Shown here one piece after another: positions 39,966-49,313 of a stretch of DNA of 64,000 bases (position 1 is its first letter; every line of letters starts with the position of its first letter). The position numbers were made by a program, and so were the translations under genes. The notes under the pieces are model-generated. The model was not told the origin of the DNA and made no database searches. It saw only the letters and a list, made by a program, of their open reading frames with translations. Source of the DNA: Gemmatimonadota bacterium (GTDB taxonomy: Bacteria > Gemmatimonadota > Gemmatimonadetes > Longimicrobiales > Gaopeijiaceae); contig JAPPNO010000123.1 of NCBI GenBank assembly GCA_028873845.1, positions 1-64,000 of the forward strand. The letters run 5' to 3'.

Positions 39966-40804
39966 CGGGCGACGGTCTCCTCGTGGTCGAGACCGAGCGC
40001 TTCCACGGGCCACTCGACCTCCTGCTGCACCTTATCCGCACGCAGGACATCGACATCTTCGACATTCCGATCGCGCGCATCACCCGGCAATTCCTGGAGG
40101 CGATCGAGGTTCTGGCCGACACCAGCGTGGACGAGGCGGGAGAGTTTCTGGAAATGGCGGCGGTGCTGGTGCGGATCAAGGCCAGGATGCTCCTGCCCGC
40201 CCCCCAGGGTGAAGAGGACCACGACCCGCGCGCGGAACTGGTACGCCGGCTGCTCGAGTACGAGATGATTCGCGAGGTGGCCAACCGGCTGCGCGCGGCC
40301 GAGAACGACCGCGGCCGCCGCTTCGTGAAGGGCTATGTTCAGCCGCGGCCGAGGTCCGGGGCGGCCCAGGCGCCGCTGAGTGTCACCTGGGAGGACGTAC
40401 TGGCCGCCGCGCTGAGGGTGGAGGCTGCCGGCGACCGCGACGTGGCGCACACTGTGGCTACGAGGCGGGTGGCCATGCGCGAGAAGGTCGGCCTGATCGT
40501 GAACACCGTGAGGAGGGCGCGCCGGATCGAGTTCGCGAGCCTGGTCGCGCCGTGGCGGGAACGAATGCACGGCGTCATGACCCTCCTGGCGGGGCTCGAG
40601 CTGGGGCGCCGGCGCGTGGTGTCGCTGCGGCAGCGGGAGCACTTCTCGCCGCTCTGGTTCTACAGGGGCCGCAACCTGGACGACGGGTCGGGGGGTTCGG
40701 TGCTCGGCGCCGCGCTGGGGGCAGGTGGGGAGGGGCCGGGTGCCCGTGCGGGCGGGGACGGGGCGGACAGAGGTGCCGCCGGTGCCGGAGAGGGGGCCGG
40801 GTGA
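39962..40804 (+). CDS. scpA: Segregation and condensation protein A
   Basis: FHGPLDLLLHLIRTQDIDIFDIPIARITRQFLE...EAGEFLEMAAVLVRIKARMLLP. Confidence 0.93.
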   Translation: MTGDGLLVVETERFHGPLDLLLHLIRTQDIDIFDIPIARITRQFLEAIEVLADTSVDEAGEFLEMAAVLVRIKARMLLPAPQGEEDHDPRAELVRRLLEYEMIREVANRLRAAENDRGRRFVKGYVQPRPRSGAAQAPLSVTWEDVLAAALRVEAAGDRDVAHTVATRRVAMREKVGLIVNTVRRARRIEFASLVAPWRERMHGVMTLLAGLELGRRRVVSLRQREHFSPLWFYRGRNLDDGSGGSVLGAALGAGGEGPGARAGGDGADRGAAGAGEGAG

Positions 40805-41457
40805 ACGACGCACGCATCGTCGAGGCGATCCTTTTCGCCAGTGACGCGCCCCTTTCGCCCGGTGAGATCTCGCGTGCCGACGAGGCGCTCGACGAAGACC
40901 GCGTGGAGGCCGCGCTGGCCGCCCTGAAGGCCGAATACGACGATGTCGGACATGCCTTCGAGCTGCGCGAGGTCGCCGAGGGAGTACAGCTCATGACACG
41001 GCCCGAGTTCGCGCCGTACCTGGAGCGCTTCGACACCGTGCCGCGCTCGTCGCGCCTGTCCGGACCGGCGCTCGAGGCGCTGGCCATCGTCGCCTACCGG
41101 CAGCCGATCAGCCGTATCGAGGTGGAGTACATTCGTGGCGTCAACTCGACCGGGGTGATTCGAACCCTGCTGGATCGCGAACTGATCGCGGGGGTGGGAC
41201 GCGGGGAGGGGGTGGGGCGGCCGGTCCTGTACGGCACGACCTCGAAGTTCATGGAACACTTCGGATTCCCCTCGCTGGAGCACCTGCCGCGGCCGGAGGA
41301 GTTGCCGGTGATCCTGCGTGACCGTGCGCCGCTGGAGGCTGGGCCGGAGGCCCGTGATGAGGAGGAGGCGGTGGAGGACACACCCGCCCTGGGCGAGGAA
41401 GAAGCGTTGGCGGCCGTGCTCGCGCACGCGGACCGGCGCCCGGAGTCCCCGGGGTGA
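40801..41457 (+). CDS. scpB: Segregation and condensation protein B
   Basis: IVEAILFASDAPLS...LSGPALEALAIVAYRQPISRIEVEYIRGVNSTGVIRTLLDRELI. Confidence 0.93.
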   Translation: MNDARIVEAILFASDAPLSPGEISRADEALDEDRVEAALAALKAEYDDVGHAFELREVAEGVQLMTRPEFAPYLERFDTVPRSSRLSGPALEALAIVAYRQPISRIEVEYIRGVNSTGVIRTLLDRELIAGVGRGEGVGRPVLYGTTSKFMEHFGFPSLEHLPRPEELPVILRDRAPLEAGPEARDEEEAVEDTPALGEEEALAAVLAHADRRPESPG

Positions 41458-42272
41458 GTCCGGGCGACACCACCCCCATGCGGGTGCAGAAATACATGTC
41501 GCAGGCGGGCGTGGCGTCGCGGCGGCAGGCCGAGGCGATGGTCGGCGAGGGCCGGGTCGCGATAAACGGGGTGCCGGTGACCAGCCCGGGTGCGCGCGTC
41601 ATGCCCGGAACCGACACCGTATCGCTCGACGGCCGGGTGGTGCGGCCGGCTGCCCGCCGCTGGCTCGTCCTGCACAAGCCAGTGGGCGTGCTCTGCACCC
41701 GGACCGATCCCCACGGTGGCGATACGGTCTATGATCTCCTGCCGGATCGGGCTGGCGGACTGCGCTACGTCGGGCGGCTGGACCGCGACACCGCCGGCCT
41801 CCTGCTGCTGACCAACGAGGGGGACCTGGCGGCGAAGCTCGCACATCCCAGCGGGCGGATCGAGCGCGAGTACCTGGCCGGTGTTGCGGGCAGGGTCACC
41901 GCCGCGTCGCTCCGGCGCCTCAGGCGGGGGGTGGAGCTGGAGGACGGTCCGGCTCGCCCGAAGCGCGTTCGGCGGGTCGAGCTGGGCGAGGACGAGTGGG
42001 GCGTAAGGCTGGTTCTCACCGAGGGCCGCAAGCGCGAGGTCCGCAGGATGCTGAGGGCGGTGGGGCACCCGGTGCGGACCCTGGTTCGCACGCGGTTCGG
42101 TCCCTTCCGGCTGGGCACACTGAAGCCCGGAGACTGGCGGCCCGCCTACCCATCCGAACTGAGAGCCGCCCGGGCGGCCGTGGATCCTTCCAGCCAGCGG
42201 CGCCGAAGCCGGAGCCCCGGCTCCGGAAAGGGCTCCCGGCACAAGCGCACCTCCAACCGAAGGGGGAGTTGA
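41454..42272 (+). CDS. RsuA/RluB-family pseudouridine synthase
   Basis: S4 domain MRVQKYMSQAGVASRRQAEAMVGEGRVAING; YVGRLDRDTAGLLLLTNEGDLA; EGRKREVRRMLRAVGHPV. Confidence 0.93.
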   Translation: MSPGDTTPMRVQKYMSQAGVASRRQAEAMVGEGRVAINGVPVTSPGARVMPGTDTVSLDGRVVRPAARRWLVLHKPVGVLCTRTDPHGGDTVYDLLPDRAGGLRYVGRLDRDTAGLLLLTNEGDLAAKLAHPSGRIEREYLAGVAGRVTAASLRRLRRGVELEDGPARPKRVRRVELGEDEWGVRLVLTEGRKREVRRMLRAVGHPVRTLVRTRFGPFRLGTLKPGDWRPAYPSELRAARAAVDPSSQRRRSRSPGSGKGSRHKRTSNRRGS

Positions 42273-42273
42273 C

Positions 42274-42918
42274 ATGACCCATGCGACGCTGGAAGTCGTC
42301 CGCCATCCGCTGATCGAGCACAAGCTCTCGTTCCTCAGGGACAAGCGCACCGGCAGCCGGCAGTTCAGGGCGCTGCTGGAAGAGATCACCCTGCTCCTGA
42401 CCTTCCACGCCGCCAGGCACCTGAAGGGCAAGGAGGTCACCTTCGACACGCCTCTCGAGACCATGCGGGCACGGCGCATCCGGGAGGACCGGCTGGTCGT
42501 GGTCCCGATCCTGCGGGCGGGACTGGGCATGGTGGAGGGCGTGCTCCGGCTGGTCCCGGGCGCCCGCGTCGGCCACCTCGGGTTCTTTCGCAACGAGGAA
42601 ACCCTCCAGCCGGTGCGCTACTACGGCAAGCTGCCCCCGGAGCCGGCGGGTTGCAGCTTCCTGCTGGTCGACCCGATGCTGGGCACGGGCGGCACCGCAG
42701 CCGCCGCCACGAGTGAATTGAAGCAGCATGGCGCGCGGGAAATCCGGCTCATGTGTCTGGTCGCGGCGCCGGAAGGCGCGGCCCGCATGGCCGAGACGCA
42801 TCCGGATGTCCCCGTCTACACGGCAGCCCTCGATCGCCGGCTCAGTGACGTCGGGTACATCCTCCCGGGGTTGGGGGACGCGGGAGACCGGATCTTCGGA
42901 ACGCTCCCGGGCGCATGA
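42274..42918 (+). CDS. upp: Uracil phosphoribosyltransferase
   Basis: HPLIEHKLSFLRDKRTGSRQFR, VVPILRAGLGMVEG, LLVDPMLGTGGTAAAA, SDVGYILPGLGDAGDRIFGT. Confidence 0.95.
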   Translation: MTHATLEVVRHPLIEHKLSFLRDKRTGSRQFRALLEEITLLLTFHAARHLKGKEVTFDTPLETMRARRIREDRLVVVPILRAGLGMVEGVLRLVPGARVGHLGFFRNEETLQPVRYYGKLPPEPAGCSFLLVDPMLGTGGTAAAATSELKQHGAREIRLMCLVAAPEGAARMAETHPDVPVYTAALDRRLSDVGYILPGLGDAGDRIFGTLPGA

Positions 42919-43087
42919 AGCACGCCCGGGACACGGATTTCAACCGAACGCGGGCGGTCCGGACTTGGAGGTGCATGCCCCGCGGGACGCGCGCGCGGCC
43001 CCGGATCCGCGAACCGTCCGGAGCCGGGCCGGACTCGACTTTCTCCGCGCCGTTCCCCCGGGCGTCTCTCAAGCGTTATTCTTACCC

Positions 43088-43161
43088 GGGCCCATAGCTC
43101 AGGCGGTTAGAGCAGCGGACTCATAATCCGACGGTCGGGGGTTCAAGTCCCTCTGGGCCCA
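43088..43161 (+). tRNA. tRNA with CAT anticodon (Met or lysidine-modified Ile2)
   Basis: Acceptor GGGCCCA/TGGGCCC, D-arm AGCTCAGGCGGTTAGAGC, anticodon arm CGGACTCATAATCCG, T-arm CGGGGGTTCAAGTCCCTC. Confidence 0.95.
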
Positions 43162-43262
43162 TGCGATTCGGAGGTGCGCTTCCAACTTGACGATACGGGC
43201 TCGCCAGCATTCTCTTTACGACGAATCCGGCGCTCTCGCTATTGGACCAAGGCGGCTGATCC

Positions 43263-43625
43263 TTGTTCGTTCGCCATACGGGCACAACGGAGTTGCGGCG
43301 TACTGCCGCTGCATGTCTGGCCCTGTTTCAGGTCGGGTCGACGAGTGCACTCACGCACGCGGACGCGCTTCTGGATGCCCGGAGCATGGGATCGCCGGTG
43401 CACGTCGAGTCACCCGACGCCAGCGACTGCGCCATCCACCACGACCACCTGTTCTGCCAGGTGGTGCGATCGCTCTCCCAGGCGACCTTTTCGTGCCAGG
43501 CCACGACGGCGGCGGCTCCGACCCCGCCCATCCTGATCGTGGAAGCGGGTCCTGAAGCACACGAAGCGAAGTGTGCCCCGATCCTGCGCGGCCCGGTCGT
43601 CCCCCGGGGTCCACCGGTCTCATGA
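43263..43625 (+). CDS. Small putative exported Cys/His protein (HHDHLFCQ motif)
   Basis: TTG-start ORF, Ala/Leu-rich N-terminal segment, CAIHHDHLFCQVVRSL; directly upstream of the TonB receptor. Confidence 0.45.
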   Translation: MFVRHTGTTELRRTAAACLALFQVGSTSALTHADALLDARSMGSPVHVESPDASDCAIHHDHLFCQVVRSLSQATFSCQATTAAAPTPPILIVEAGPEAHEAKCAPILRGPVVPRGPPVS

Positions 43626-43667
43626 CGCATTCCGGGGTGCCGCCCCGGACCTCTGTCGCGCCATCCG

Positions 43668-45971
43668 ATGACCACCTTCACCGGGAGGATCCTGCTTCCG
43701 GTGACCCGAAACCGTTCCACCATGCTGCCAACGCCAGTCCGTTCCTTGCCAACGGCCGGCCGGGCGACCGCGCTCGCCGTGACCGTGGCGATCGCCGTGC
43801 TTTCCGGGACCGCCCATGCGCAGGTTCCGGAGCACGACGGCGAGATCGAGGGCGTGGTGCGCGACTCCACGACGGGAGAACCACTTGCGGGATCGCTCGT
43901 GTCGATCGTGGGGTCGGGGGTGCGTGCGGTGACCCACGGTGACGGGACCTTTCATCTGACGGGGATAGAGGAAGGCGAGTACACTCTGCGGGTCGACCGG
44001 CTGGGTTACCGCGGCACCACCAGGGAAGTGACGGTGGGAGACAGGTCGGCCTTCGTCGTGATCGAGCTTGAGTCCTCTCCGATCGCCATCCGGAACATGG
44101 TGATCACCGCCACCCTCAGCGAGCGCGGAGCCACCGAGGCTCTGCGCCCCGTTGGCGTCATGGCCGGCGACGAACTGCAGCGCCGGATGGCGGGTACCGT
44201 GGCTGAGACTCTTGCCTCGATGCCGGGATTGGCTCTGACGGGCATGGGACCGACCGTTGCGCAGCCGGTGATCCGGGGGCTGAGCGGTGACCGGGTGCTG
44301 ATGCTCGAGGACGGAACCCGGGTAGGCGACGTGTCCAACAGCGGGTCCGACCATGCCACCGCGATCGATCCGGGGTCGGCACGCCGAATCGAGGTCGTTC
44401 GCGGTCCCGGAGCGCTGCTGTATGGAGGCAACGCATTGGGAGGGGTCATCAACGTCATCCGCGACGAGATTCCTTCCGGAGTTCCCCACCACATGACCGG
44501 GTCGGCAATGCTGCAGGGCCAGACGGTCACCGGTTCACTGGCCGGCACGGTGTCCACCGTTTTCCCGGTGAGCGAACATGTGCCGTTGCGCTTCGAGGCG
44601 GCGGTGCGAAGGTCGGGAGACCTGGGTACGCCCGCGGGCACGTTGCCGGGCACCGATGGCGAAATGTGGAGTGGGGGCGCGGGTGCGGCGTATGTCGCCG
44701 GATGGGGCCACCTCGGAGCTTCCGTTCGCGGCTACAGAAACCACCACGGCATCCCGGGCGGCTTCGTCGGGGGGCACGAGGCGGGCGTGCGGGTCGAGGC
44801 GGAGCGTGCCGCCACCAAGTTCAGAGCCGTCATCGAGGCGCCGAGCGGGTTCTTCCGGGATATCCGTTTCGACGCGACCTACACCTGGTACGAACACCGG
44901 GAAATCGAGCCGCCCGACATCCTCGGCACCCTGTTCGAGCGGCAGAACCTGAGTGGCGACTTCCTTGCGAAGCACGGGGAGTGGGGTCCGTTCACCGCCG
45001 GAGCCGTGGGCGCCCGCGCGTCCTGGGAGGATTTCGCCTATGGTGGCGGCATCTACACGCCTGACGCGCGGCGCAGCCAGTTGGCCACGTACTTCATGCA
45101 GGAGATGGACCTGGGCGCGGGTCTCGTCGAAGTGGGACTCCGGTACGACTGGACCCTGGCGAACCCGCTCCGGGAGGACCCCGATTCGAACATCGGGAAT
45201 ATCCGCGACCGCCGATTCCACGCACTGTCGGGGTCGCTGGGGGTCCTGTACGAGGTTGTTCCGGGATTGTCGCTGGGAGTGAGTCTGGCCCGGGCGCTGC
45301 GAACCCCCGACATCAACGAACTCTACACGGAGGGGCCGCACCTGGCGGCGTACTCCTTCGAGGTGGGAAACCCGTCACTGGACGGCGAAGTCGGCAGAGG
45401 GTTCGACCTCTTCCTTCGCTACGACTCCGAACGCGTTCGAGGCGAGGTGACGGGGTTCTACAACGATATCAAGGGATACATCTACGGGGAGGACACAGGC
45501 AAACTGAGCCGCGTGCTGCTTCCCATCTACCAGTACCGAAGCAACCATGCCGTGTTCAAGGGCCTCGAGGCGACCCTCGATGTGGACGCCGGGAGCGGAT
45601 TGGCACTCGAGGGAGTCGTATCGTCGGTGAGGGGAAGCCTGAAGGACTCGGGTGATCCCCTCCCGCTCGTTCCCCCGCTCAAGGGGCACTTGGCCATCAA
45701 GTACGAGCGGCCAACGTGGTGGATCCGCTGGGAGGGCGAAATGTCGGCCCGGCAGGAGCGGATCGGCGAGTTTGAAACGGCGACCGACGGGTATGGCGTC
45801 GTCAACGCCGCGGCCGGTGTTCGGCTGACCCTGGGCGGGCGTCTGACCGTCCTCACGGTGGGCTTGGCCAACGCCACGAACACGGAATACCGAAACCACC
45901 TTTCCCGGGTCAAGGAGATCATGCCCGAGGCCGGGAGGGGTCTGAGTGTGAGCTATCGAGTCGTGTTCTGA
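43668..45971 (+). CDS. ZnuD-like TonB-dependent receptor (putative metal receptor)
   Basis: IRGLSGDRVLMLEDGTRVGDVSNSGSDHATAIDPGSARRIEVVRGPGALLYGGNALGGVINVI...ARALRTPDINELYTEGPHLAAYSFEVGNPSLDGE. Confidence 0.85.
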   Translation: MTTFTGRILLPVTRNRSTMLPTPVRSLPTAGRATALAVTVAIAVLSGTAHAQVPEHDGEIEGVVRDSTTGEPLAGSLVSIVGSGVRAVTHGDGTFHLTGIEEGEYTLRVDRLGYRGTTREVTVGDRSAFVVIELESSPIAIRNMVITATLSERGATEALRPVGVMAGDELQRRMAGTVAETLASMPGLALTGMGPTVAQPVIRGLSGDRVLMLEDGTRVGDVSNSGSDHATAIDPGSARRIEVVRGPGALLYGGNALGGVINVIRDEIPSGVPHHMTGSAMLQGQTVTGSLAGTVSTVFPVSEHVPLRFEAAVRRSGDLGTPAGTLPGTDGEMWSGGAGAAYVAGWGHLGASVRGYRNHHGIPGGFVGGHEAGVRVEAERAATKFRAVIEAPSGFFRDIRFDATYTWYEHREIEPPDILGTLFERQNLSGDFLAKHGEWGPFTAGAVGARASWEDFAYGGGIYTPDARRSQLATYFMQEMDLGAGLVEVGLRYDWTLANPLREDPDSNIGNIRDRRFHALSGSLGVLYEVVPGLSLGVSLARALRTPDINELYTEGPHLAAYSFEVGNPSLDGEVGRGFDLFLRYDSERVRGEVTGFYNDIKGYIYGEDTGKLSRVLLPIYQYRSNHAVFKGLEATLDVDAGSGLALEGVVSSVRGSLKDSGDPLPLVPPLKGHLAIKYERPTWWIRWEGEMSARQERIGEFETATDGYGVVNAAAGVRLTLGGRLTVLTVGLANATNTEYRNHLSRVKEIMPEAGRGLSVSYRVVF

Positions 45972-46043
45972 GGTGATTTGTGTGACCTCATGCACGGATT
46001 CGGCAAACGAGTTATCGAAATCAACAGGATTGGAGAACCAACG

Positions 46044-46526
46044 ATGAAGAAGTTGATCGGCAGTGAACTGGCGGCAGTGGCCGCGATGGTGTTGGCACTG
46101 GGGCTGGCGGCGTGCGGCACCGAGCCGGAAGAGGAAGAAGAACACCACGAACCCCATGAGGTCGAACTCGTCATGGGAAGTACCGTCCTCGCTTCCTACG
46201 AGGTGGACGAGACTACCTGGGAGGGTTCGCTGGAGGTCGACGCCGGCGCGGAGACCGGCCAGATCGAGGTGCGCTTCCTGGACGACGAGGGCGATGAGCT
46301 CCACTTCGAGGACGAGGACGAACCGGTCTACCTCGAGGTCGATGTCGCCGACGCAGCGATCGCCGAGTTCGTGCTGAGCGCGCCGGGCGCATTCACGGGC
46401 ACGTTCCGCGGCAAGACGGCGGGCCAGACAGGGGTGACCATCAAGCTCATGCATGGCGAGTTGGGACAAGGGCACCCCGACCTGCAGACGACACCCCTAC
46501 AGGCGACGGTGAACGCCGGCGGGTAG
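46044..46526 (+). CDS. Acidic/His-rich small lipoprotein, putative metal-binding
   Basis: Lipobox LGLAAC; CGTEPEEEEEHHEPHEVELV; FEDEDEPVYLEVDVADAAIAEF; IKLMHGELGQGHPDLQ. Confidence 0.7.
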   Translation: MKKLIGSELAAVAAMVLALGLAACGTEPEEEEEHHEPHEVELVMGSTVLASYEVDETTWEGSLEVDAGAETGQIEVRFLDDEGDELHFEDEDEPVYLEVDVADAAIAEFVLSAPGAFTGTFRGKTAGQTGVTIKLMHGELGQGHPDLQTTPLQATVNAGG

Positions 46527-46650
46527 GGGGAGCGGCAGTGCCGGGGCTGGGCGACACGCTGCCGGGGAGGCAGCTCCGCCGCCGGGTGCCGGGAGTCCGT
46601 GGATCAAGGCGGGGATTGTCCACGGGCTCCCGGGGTGCCCGGTCCCGCGC

Positions 46651-49161
46651 TCAGTTCCCGACCACGTCCATCCGAACGTACCAGACGCGCCCCGCGATCC
46701 CGTAGGGCGACTCGGACGGATGGTCCATCGACCAGAGTTGCGCCACATGGTCGTCCGGGAGACGGCTCGGGAGCCTGTCCAGGAAGTTGTTGGCGCCGAG
46801 GCTGAACCGGATGTGGTCCGCAATGCGGAAGTTCACCTCGGCGTCGGCGATGGTCGCACCCTCGATCATGGTGGGCTGTTCGAAGATGAAGGGGGTCTCG
46901 ACTTCTCCGATGCTCCTCACGCCCAGCCTCAGCCCCACCCCGGCCGCGAACCGCAGGTCGGCACCGGCTCCCAGCCGCCTGTTCGGCTGGGCCGACTCGA
47001 CCAGCATGGTCTGCGTTGTCCCCATGAAGTCGGGATTGCGGTTGTCGGTGATCTCCGTCTCGTTCCAGTGGTAGCTGGTCCACAGCTCCGCCGCGCCCCA
47101 GCCGCCTCCGCGAAGGCGCCAGCCGGCGACGATGTCCAACCCCATCGTTCGGGTGTCGATGGCGTTGGTCCAGAAGGCCACGGCGTCCACCGGGCGCCCC
47201 TGGAACTGCGCGTTGGCCCTCAGGCCATGGTCCTGGGAGAGCGACTGGGTAAGGGCGATGGCGTTGGAGACCGAGACCATGTAGGCGTCGGCCGTCAGGT
47301 CCAGCCCGGCGTCGCTCGAATAGACGAGCCCGCCGGTCAGGCTCCGCGAGGTCTCGTGGCCGAGTGAGCATGCGTCGAAATCCTCGCAGGCGATCGGGTC
47401 GCCTTCGGGAAGGAACCCGGCGGTCACCAGGCCGTCGCTGCCGCCTACGAAGCCCAGGGTGTTGAAACCTCGCTGGGCCAGGCGGGGGGCGCGGAAACCC
47501 GTCGAAACGGCTGCCCGGATCGCGGCGTCCGGTCCTCCGAGTCCGATCCGGGTGGCCACTTTGCCGGTCAGCGAGGCGCCCGCGTCGCTGTAGTGCTCGA
47601 AGCGGAGGGCTCCGCTCACCATCGCCGACCCGGAAGGGCGCAACTCCATGTCCCCGTATGCGCCGAAGCTGTTTCGCCGCCGCTCGCTGCCCGCCGCGGA
47701 AGTGGGGCTGTAACCGGGATAGCCCTGCATTCCGCAACTCGCAAAGGTGCTGCCGTCCGTATTGAGGTGATGCGCGGCGGGGAAGCTGCCGGCGTGGTTG
47801 CTCGGACCGCAGGCGTATGAAGCCGCGTCGCCGGCCTCCATCCAGTACGAGTCGCGCCTGAATGCGCCGCCGACGGCCAGGAACGCCGGCGCGGATCCGA
47901 AGTCGAGGTCGCGCGAGGCGTCGGCGTTCAGGGTCCACTGGCGAACGTTGAGCGATCCGCTGTAGGCACCCCGCGGCCCCGCGTTGGCCGAGATCGCCGC
48001 CCCGTCCGCCCCCGGATGGTTGGCCAGGTACTCGGCCGCGTACGCCGGGTTGATCGAGTTCGCCGCACTGAATGCGAACCGCCCCTGCCCGTAGCCGAGG
48101 CTCAGGTCGGCCGACCAGTCGCCCAGGCCGCCCCGCAACCCCGCAACCGCCGAGCCGTCATCCATCTCGGACTCCTCGTACGGGAAGAAGCCGTCCGGGT
48201 ACACGTACGACACGGTGCGCGGCACCCAGTCGGCCTTGCGGTACAGGCCGTCGGAGACCGCCTCGCGCTCGGAGTACCCCCCGAAGGCGTACACTTCGCC
48301 CGATTCCCCGACGGGGACCGACGCGTTGCCGAAGAACGCCGCCGACTCGTAATCGGGTTCGCCGTTGCGCTGCAGCAGGATTCGCTTGCCGCCGTCGGCG
48401 CAGGGGGCGTAGTCCGGATTCGGGCCGAAGCAGGTGGGCGCCTCGCTGGCGCGGTTGGCGGCTCCCTGGCGGGCGACCTCGACGGTCAGGTTCAGGAAGC
48501 CCGCGGCGAAGGGGACGCCCGCATTCGCGGAGGTGAGCAAACGCGCACCGTCACCCCGGGAGGTGCGGCCGAGGTAGGACGAAGCTCGTACCCCGTTGGC
48601 GTGATCCTTGAGCACGATGTTGATCACGCCGGCGATCGCATCGGAGCCGTACTGGGAGGCGGCCCCCTCGCGCAGTACCTCGATCCGCTTGATCGCGTGC
48701 ACCGGGATGGCGCGCAGATCCGTGCCCGTCGTGCCCTGGCCCACCGCTGCGAGCACCTTGGCGAAGGCGGCGGGGTGCCGGCGCCTGCCGTTGATCAGCA
48801 CCAGCACCTGGTCGCCGTTCATGCCCCTCAGCGTCGCCACATGCAGCGCCGCCCCGTCTCCGGCCGACAGGCGGGCCGAGTTGAACGACGGCGCGATCCG
48901 CCCCAGCACCTCGCCCAGATCCACCTCGCCCAGCCGCGCGATCTCTTCGGCGCCGTAGATGTCCACCGGGACCGGGAGGGTGAGCGGATCGGTGATTCCG
49001 GCGCGGGATCCGACCACGACCTCGACCTCTCCCAGGTCGACGGTGTCGGGGGGGTCCTGGGCCATGGCGGGAACCGCTGCGGCGACAACGAGCAGGAAAA
49101 TCGGCAGGATCGACCTGGTGGGGTGAGGGGGGGCTGGGAATTGCGCGACGTTCCGGACCAT
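46651..49161 (-). CDS. TonB-dependent receptor
   Basis: Signal peptide; LRGMNGDQVLVLINGRRRHPAAFAKV...RIEVLREGAASQYGSDAIAGVINIVLKD; C-terminal barrel. Confidence 0.93.
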   Translation of the reverse strand: MVRNVAQFPAPPHPTRSILPIFLLVVAAAVPAMAQDPPDTVDLGEVEVVVGSRAGITDPLTLPVPVDIYGAEEIARLGEVDLGEVLGRIAPSFNSARLSAGDGAALHVATLRGMNGDQVLVLINGRRRHPAAFAKVLAAVGQGTTGTDLRAIPVHAIKRIEVLREGAASQYGSDAIAGVINIVLKDHANGVRASSYLGRTSRGDGARLLTSANAGVPFAAGFLNLTVEVARQGAANRASEAPTCFGPNPDYAPCADGGKRILLQRNGEPDYESAAFFGNASVPVGESGEVYAFGGYSEREAVSDGLYRKADWVPRTVSYVYPDGFFPYEESEMDDGSAVAGLRGGLGDWSADLSLGYGQGRFAFSAANSINPAYAAEYLANHPGADGAAISANAGPRGAYSGSLNVRQWTLNADASRDLDFGSAPAFLAVGGAFRRDSYWMEAGDAASYACGPSNHAGSFPAAHHLNTDGSTFASCGMQGYPGYSPTSAAGSERRRNSFGAYGDMELRPSGSAMVSGALRFEHYSDAGASLTGKVATRIGLGGPDAAIRAAVSTGFRAPRLAQRGFNTLGFVGGSDGLVTAGFLPEGDPIACEDFDACSLGHETSRSLTGGLVYSSDAGLDLTADAYMVSVSNAIALTQSLSQDHGLRANAQFQGRPVDAVAFWTNAIDTRTMGLDIVAGWRLRGGGWGAAELWTSYHWNETEITDNRNPDFMGTTQTMLVESAQPNRRLGAGADLRFAAGVGLRLGVRSIGEVETPFIFEQPTMIEGATIADAEVNFRIADHIRFSLGANNFLDRLPSRLPDDHVAQLWSMDHPSESPYGIAGRVWYVRMDVVGN

Positions 49162-49313
49162 GGTTATCTCCTTGTCCGATGTGGATCCTCACATCTTCAA
49201 TACATGCGCGGCGGGATGGGGCGCCGCAACCGGAAAATCCCTGTGGCGCCACGACTTGTGCCTCAACGAAGGCAGCACGGCGACGGCACGCGAAAAACAA
49301 CGGAGCGAAATCG

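Noticed and set aside
43174-43536. 120-aa ORF just downstream of the tRNA
   Set aside because: Arg/Pro/Ser-rich, overlaps the better-supported 43263-43625 ORF in another frame; probably non-coding.
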